This document shows positions 59,920 through 64,000 of a stretch of DNA of 64,000 nt, piece by piece. The stretch spans positions 124,001 to 188,000 of the forward strand of contig NZ_VATK01000008.1 in the NCBI RefSeq assembly GCF_006546985.1. The letters are read 5' to 3'. The translations under genes were made by a program, and so were the position numbers. This DNA is from Bacillus sp. 03113 (lineage in GTDB: Bacteria; Bacillota; Bacilli; Bacillales; Cytobacillaceae). Under the pieces are notes generated by a model. That model ran no database searches, was not told the origin of the DNA, and worked only from the letters and a program-made list of their open reading frames with translations. The stretch's first letter is position 1; the number at the start of each line of letters is the position of its first letter.

Positions 59920-62029
59920 AAAGTTCACCTTCTTTCGATGAAAGATCAGTAACTTCCCATCCATCTGAGCTAAATTCGTACTCAAGAGCACCAGCTATGA
60001 TGATGTTATCCACATTAGGAGCCAACTTATCCAGTCCATCCACAAGCAATTGGAAGTTTTGCTTATCTAAATGATTTAGGTTGTCCATTACAAGGATCCG
60101 TAATTTCGGCTGTGCTCGGTCAATAATGGTCATCATCATTGCTGCTAAGAATACCGTTTGTTGACCAGTGCTAAGTGCATCAAAATTTACTTCATGTCCA
60201 TGCTCGTTAATCCAACCAAATTCAAATATCTCCTTACCGGTATCGGATTCTGTTTGAAAAAATGGCTTTTGTTCAAATCCCATTAGCTGCAGGTTCTCTT
60301 GAATTTGTGAACGAATTGGCTCTAATATTTCCTTTACTAACTCCCCTTGGATCCCTTTAGGTCCTAAGGCTTCTTGAATAGATTTCAAACAAACTGACTT
60401 ATGTTCTGCTTCGCGGTTTTCAAGAACGTTCTGTTGCATAAGAAGGATTGCTTGCTTTGACTTTTCTTTCTCCTTAATGGACTGATCTAATTCAGTTATG
60501 CAGTTTTTAGTTCCATCTGCTTGAAGTCTCATAAGGGCAAGATCCCCAATCGGTTCGTCTTTTTCATTAACCAACTTGGCTAATTCCTCACGATAAATGG
60601 AAAGCTTATGCTCTTTTCTCTCTGCAGCTGTTAATCGTTTTTCACGTTCTTTTTCTAACTGGTTGACTTCTGCAGTCATTTGCTCGCGTTGCTTTTGTAC
60701 TTCTTGAGCCTTTTTAAATAAGTTGGTTTTATCCTCTTCGTTTTTATTAATTATGGAGAGATATTCATCGACTTTGATCGTGAGTTCTCCTTGCTGCTCT
60801 TCTAAGGTTTGCAGTGCTCCTGAAGCCTTTTCTTTTTGTTTATCGATGTAAAGATCAAATCCAGTGAAATCCTTAGGGCAGGCGATCATTTGATTGATGA
60901 TACAAGCTCCACCTAACTCATTTACTTTATTTAGAGCAGCTTCTAATGATTTAATGGTCGAACGAATCGTCATGATCTGTTCTTTTATTGAAGAGCCTTC
61001 TTGTTGAATTTTGATCAGCTCGTCATTAGCAACTTTAATATTTTGATTAAATATTTTTATATCGTTGTCGATATCAAGAGGTAATGGCATTTCAGATTGT
61101 AGTCTAGCAATCTTTTGGTCCAATTCAGATGTATCTATTTGAATAGGTTCTTTCTCAATAGAATCAATTAGCTGTTTTAATTCCTCGATTCTAGCGAGAC
61201 GGCGATCGATGTTCTTTTTCTGCTGCTCATCACCAGAGATTTTCTTTTCCACTTCGAGCAACTTTTCTTGAAATTCTTCCAGCTCTTTTTTTGCTGCCCC
61301 AATGTTTCGATCAGTCTCAGCCATTTTATTTTTCATGTCGGCCATCTGACGAACAGCACCTTGAGCATCCTTTTGCTTTCGTGACCAGTAGCTTAATTCA
61401 TTGGTTGTCCAATCTAACATGGATTGGAGGCCTTCATGGATCCCTAAATGCTCCGGATACTGTTTAAGAGATTGTTCAATAAGATTAACCATAATGTAAT
61501 ATTGATCAGGGTTATTAGTTTTTAAATGGATCGTTAATAGCTGATCAGCTAAATAGTTTTCTACCTGTTCTCGGGTCCATGTGTTACTAGAAATTGGGGA
61601 AAGCGAGTAGATGAAATCTCTTCGCTTAGCACCCGATAAAGATAGAAATTCATTGAAATCTAAAGCAACAGGAAAGCTGCCAATCTCTTCAGCAATCCTT
61701 GCTTTTTTCTCAGTCTCGTTTCGTTCACCCTGACCGGGAGAAACAGAGAGTGTTTCCTTGATGCTGACCTTTCTTTCCCCTGTTTTCTTGTTTAGTTTTT
61801 CTTCTTTTTTGAACTTACGCTGAAACTGAAAGGAATCAGTTTTTAACCCAACCACCATTTCTTCACCAGTCGCAAGCTTGAAAGTATCTGCAGCAGTCTT
61901 TCCTTGCCCAGGTACATAGCCCAACATGGATAATCCCAGTGATTGTACCCGGGTCGTTTTCCCTGTACCATTTCGTCCAATGAAAATATCTTTACCAGTA
62001 AGGGGCTGTGTAACTGTCTGCCCCTTCAC
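59906..62029 (-). CDS. SMC/Rad50-like AAA ATPase with altered Walker B
   Basis: 707-residue ATPase: Walker A FIGRNGTGKTT (17-27), long coiled coil (about 205-500) with a C-x8-C pair near the apex (ACIINQMIACP), signature LSTGQQ and Walker B ILVMDNLNHLD. The catalytic glutamate after Walker B is asparagine, so ATP hydrolysis may be weak. The N-terminal strand EEIQIQNVKG of the family lies upstream of the GTG in the open frame, so the true start may be an ATT near 62035 behind GAGGAG. It probably acts in phage recombination. Confidence 0.8.
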   Translation of the reverse strand: MKGQTVTQPLTGKDIFIGRNGTGKTTRVQSLGLSMLGYVPGQGKTAADTFKLATGEEMVVGLKTDSFQFQRKFKKEEKLNKKTGERKVSIKETLSVSPGQGERNETEKKARIAEEIGSFPVALDFNEFLSLSGAKRRDFIYSLSPISSNTWTREQVENYLADQLLTIHLKTNNPDQYYIMVNLIEQSLKQYPEHLGIHEGLQSMLDWTTNELSYWSRKQKDAQGAVRQMADMKNKMAETDRNIGAAKKELEEFQEKLLEVEKKISGDEQQKKNIDRRLARIEELKQLIDSIEKEPIQIDTSELDQKIARLQSEMPLPLDIDNDIKIFNQNIKVANDELIKIQQEGSSIKEQIMTIRSTIKSLEAALNKVNELGGACIINQMIACPKDFTGFDLYIDKQKEKASGALQTLEEQQGELTIKVDEYLSIINKNEEDKTNLFKKAQEVQKQREQMTAEVNQLEKEREKRLTAAERKEHKLSIYREELAKLVNEKDEPIGDLALMRLQADGTKNCITELDQSIKEKEKSKQAILLMQQNVLENREAEHKSVCLKSIQEALGPKGIQGELVKEILEPIRSQIQENLQLMGFEQKPFFQTESDTGKEIFEFGWINEHGHEVNFDALSTGQQTVFLAAMMMTIIDRAQPKLRILVMDNLNHLDKQNFQLLVDGLDKLAPNVDNIIIAGALEYEFSSDGWEVTDLSSKEGELYESA

Positions 62030-62058
62030 GTTTTGAATTTGAATCTCCTCAATAGCTA

Positions 62059-63066
62059 TTAGAATCGACCCCCTTCATCGAAATCGAATAGATTAGCAGC
62101 TTTTGTAGGTCTAGTTGTAGAATACGAAGGATTTTCTATAGGTTCTTGAACTGGATCTTGTTGAAATCTCTCTTCATCGTCCATATCAGCAACCATGTCA
62201 ACTTCAGTTGCTTCAGCAGTAGTTTCAATGATGTTAACTTTTTGATTATCAATTTTGATTTCTTCGCCCTTCTCAGCTTTTTCAGCAATATCAAGCAATT
62301 CTTCACGATTAAAATCATGTACGTAACCAACAACGGGAACCTTTGCAGTTCGATTTTTATCTGGACCTTGGGCAGAGACATATGCTGCACTTGCTAAGGC
62401 GGGATGCTTACTCATTACTAAGCGTTCACAAATAGATTGAGCATTCCGTTCAGCAAACTGTTTTTTATTTATGAACGTATCGATAGCTTTTAAAATATCC
62501 TTGTGTTGGAAATTTGCCCAAACGCCCATCATCCCATCGATTTTCAAAAAAATTCCCGTCTTTTTTTCTTCATCAGTCAATGTTTGCTCAATTGTGACTC
62601 TCCCTGCTCCTTGGCTATATCCGACCTTCTTCATAACGTCTTGGATGAAATACATCCGAATGTCATATAAAAGAGTGGCGCTAGTGATAACCAAGTTTCC
62701 GATCGGGCTATAACCAATCGCTATTTTCTTCACCCATACTTTGCTGATCGTGCTACTATCTGGATCAAGGATCGGATAAGGATTAACAACGATCTGACCA
62801 TCAGGAAGAGTCAATTTCTCCGGCGTGATAATGGACAAACCGGCAATTTGATTAAGGGAATTGAAGCCTTTAGCCGTTGTCATTGCTTTTCCTTGTATAA
62901 CAGCAATTTCGCCATTGGATTCATGAAGGGAAATTGCCCCTTTCACGCTCCTAATAGCTCCACCATTGACTTTCTTAACAAAAACTTCTCCATCACCCAG
63001 GACAGCTACGTTCTGTCTTTTTACTGCCTCTACCATTTGTAGAGCTTGCGCTTCGTTCGTTGCCAT
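62059..63066 (-). CDS. Hypothetical phage recombination-region protein with SSB-like tail
   Basis: 335-residue soluble protein. The N-terminal ~230 residues are globular. A 60-residue charged linker leads to a short end AANLFDFDEGGRF that resembles the acidic tip by which SSB binds partners. Its place beside the SMC-like ATPase suggests a DNA-end or strand-annealing role. I do not recognise the family. Its start overlaps the upstream stop (TAATG). Confidence 0.6.
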   Translation of the reverse strand: MATNEAQALQMVEAVKRQNVAVLGDGEVFVKKVNGGAIRSVKGAISLHESNGEIAVIQGKAMTTAKGFNSLNQIAGLSIITPEKLTLPDGQIVVNPYPILDPDSSTISKVWVKKIAIGYSPIGNLVITSATLLYDIRMYFIQDVMKKVGYSQGAGRVTIEQTLTDEEKKTGIFLKIDGMMGVWANFQHKDILKAIDTFINKKQFAERNAQSICERLVMSKHPALASAAYVSAQGPDKNRTAKVPVVGYVHDFNREELLDIAEKAEKGEEIKIDNQKVNIIETTAEATEVDMVADMDDEERFQQDPVQEPIENPSYSTTRPTKAANLFDFDEGGRF

Positions 63067-63473
63067 TAACGATCAACCTCCTCAGGTGAATTAATCATTT
63101 TGATATCAAGCATTTTATTTAGTATTAAGCCAAAGTTAATAACCTCTTGGAGATCAATAATCATCGGTGCCACATCCGTAAAAGTGAAATCTATATGCAA
63201 GGAATCTCCAAAAGTTTTTCTAATAATAATCATCCAATCTACTTTTTCGTTTACTGGACGAGTACAAAAGCTTTCTATTTCCCCTTCATCAATACGCTTC
63301 GCGCAATTCAAAATAAAAAGGACTAACATCGAACAATCTGAGATAGTAAGCTTAATTGGTTGCGCATCAAAATAAGGAAACCCAAATTCAATATGGTCAA
63401 AGTTTTTTCTCATTACGATACAGTTTTCAAGATGCAAAACACTATCCGAATGAAAAGGAACAACTTGTATCAT
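63066..63473 (-). CDS. Hypothetical phage protein
   Basis: 135-residue beta-rich protein MIQVVPFHSDSVLHLENCIV with no recognised domain. GGAGGTT precedes the start. A nested inverted repeat (63494-63539) lies just upstream and may control this operon. Confidence 0.6.
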   Translation of the reverse strand: MIQVVPFHSDSVLHLENCIVMRKNFDHIEFGFPYFDAQPIKLTISDCSMLVLFILNCAKRIDEGEIESFCTRPVNEKVDWMIIIRKTFGDSLHIDFTFTDVAPMIIDLQEVINFGLILNKMLDIKMINSPEEVDR

Positions 63474-63493
63474 TTTTAACCTCCATTGATTTA

Positions 63494-63539
63494 TTGAAGG
63501 TTTTCCCCTACAATAGGGATAGAATATTGAGGAAAACCT
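63494..63539. repeat. Nested inverted repeat upstream of the recombination operon
   Basis: Outer arms GAAGGTTTTCC and GGAAAACCTTC (11 perfect pairs); inside them CCCTA/TAGGG around CAA. This is a candidate operator or leader hairpin. Confidence 0.5.
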
Positions 63540-63570
63540 TCATGAGACTTGTGCCGCAAACACAGGTCTT

Positions 63571-63780
63571 TTATTCTGCTGTTTTGAACTCAAATCCAAG
63601 TACTTCAATTAAGTAATCTTCTAGATTCTCTTCTAAAACGATTTCTCCATTCGAAGGATCCTTTATCACAGAATCCCCTTCAAAGATCTCATCACCGAAA
63701 TAATCGAATCCCCAAATTTTAGGTTGTTCTGATTTTGGATAACCTGTTTTTTCAATTTCAACAACAATCGGATGGTCCAT
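63571..63780 (-). CDS. YqaI family phage protein
   Basis: 69-residue protein with the FDYFGDEIFEGDSVI and C-terminal LEDYLIEVLGFEFKTAE patterns of YqaI from the skin element of B. subtilis. Function unknown; it lies at the early end of skin/PBSX-like phages. AGGAGGTAAAACA precedes the ATG. Confidence 0.75.
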   Translation of the reverse strand: MDHPIVVEIEKTGYPKSEQPKIWGFDYFGDEIFEGDSVIKDPSNGEIVLEENLEDYLIEVLGFEFKTAE

Positions 63781-63848
63781 TGTTTTACCTCCTCTCTATA
63801 CAGTTTTCAAAGAACGATTAGCACAAACTTTCATTTGCACCGCGATAA

Positions 63849-63888
63849 GTCGGTGGATCAATTTCGGGGGAAAAATTGATCCACCGAC
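63849..63888. repeat. Long perfect inverted repeat at the right edge
   Basis: 16-bp perfect arms GTCGGTGGATCAATTT and AAATTGATCCACCGAC with an eight-base loop, extended by GATA/TATC. No T-run follows, so it looks like an operator or structured leader. Confidence 0.6.
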
Positions 63889-63914
63889 CTATCACGGCAA
63901 TAACGAAATTGCCG

Positions 63915-63996
63915 CCCCATTCCTACTGTGGTAAAATGGGATTATCAGAAACTCAGTTAGCTTTAGGTGGCAGCCTAGCTAGCTGTTTTTTTGTAT
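63915..63996 (+). ncRNA. Candidate short plus-strand RNA
   Basis: A possible sigma-A promoter (TTGCCG, 17-base gap, TAAAAT) is followed within about 60 bases by hairpin CAGTTAGCT / AGCTAGCTG and T7. No ORF fits between. It could be a small or antisense-type RNA, or an attenuator for genes beyond the window. Confidence 0.35.
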
Positions 63997-64000
63997 TTGT

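Overview
The window is Firmicute DNA from a Bacillus-like, spore-forming host. The left third (1 to about 16.9 kb) is core chromosome, and its gene order matches the Bacillus subtilis lexA-yneA-yneB-ynzC-tkt-sirA-yneF-ccdABC-yneK neighbourhood. Upstream of that block lie sbcCD, a cold-shock gene and a DUF1659/DUF2922/YvrJ cluster. The gene families, strong AGGAGG-type ribosome sites, low GC, a Spo0A-box-regulated sirA and Bacillus-type LexA boxes all support this. A yheIH-like heterodimeric ABC exporter sits between yneF and ccdA. lexA and a tRNA-Arg(CCT) gene form the last recognisable host sequence.

From about 16.9 kb to the right edge the window is one tailed (siphovirus-type) prophage. 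Its left end most likely lies at the tRNA-Arg gene. Nearly all phage genes are on the minus strand, so they read from right to left. Early and replication genes occupy 63.8 to 53.4 kb: YqaI, unknowns, an SMC-like ATPase, a UvrD-like helicase, a DnaD-like initiator, a helicase-loader-like protein, DnaB, RusA and a DNA methyltransferase. Next come a cargo block on the opposite strand (52.2 to 50.6 kb), an XtrA-like gene and an ArpU-type late regulator (49.3 kb). A hairpin-rich intergenic segment and several single-gene units follow (48.9 to 46.8 kb). Packaging and head genes run from 46.8 to 38 kb: terminases, portal, minor capsid protein, scaffold, decoration protein and a lambda-E-like major capsid protein. 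Tail genes run from 37.8 to 27 kb and include a textbook -1 frameshift site in the tail chaperone pair. The lysis genes lie at 25.4 and 21.9 to 18.8 kb. Integrase and repressor are not visible and should lie right of the window.

The most unusual part is 19.9 to 28.7 kb. Within the tail/lysis region the prophage carries a GH32 levanase without a signal peptide, a second five-bladed-propeller glycosidase-like tail protein, and an AT-rich insert. The insert encodes a small membrane protein, a Wzy/O-antigen-ligase-like polymerase, a membrane-anchored glycoside hydrolase and, on the opposite strand, an acyltransferase-3 family O-acylase. Together these look like a surface-polysaccharide conversion cassette, analogous in logic to the serotype-converting cassette of Pseudomonas phage D3 but in a Gram-positive prophage. 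Neighbouring holin sequence is chimeric and tail-gene debris is present, which suggests recombination when the insert was acquired.

Other notable structures are a candidate structured RNA at 48.69 to 48.83 kb, helically phased GTCGG repeats beside it, and a 23-nt hairpin element repeated upstream of three small genes. There is also a HEPN-motif cargo protein, a lysin that lost its C-terminal domain to a frame change, and a possible short plus-strand RNA at the right edge.
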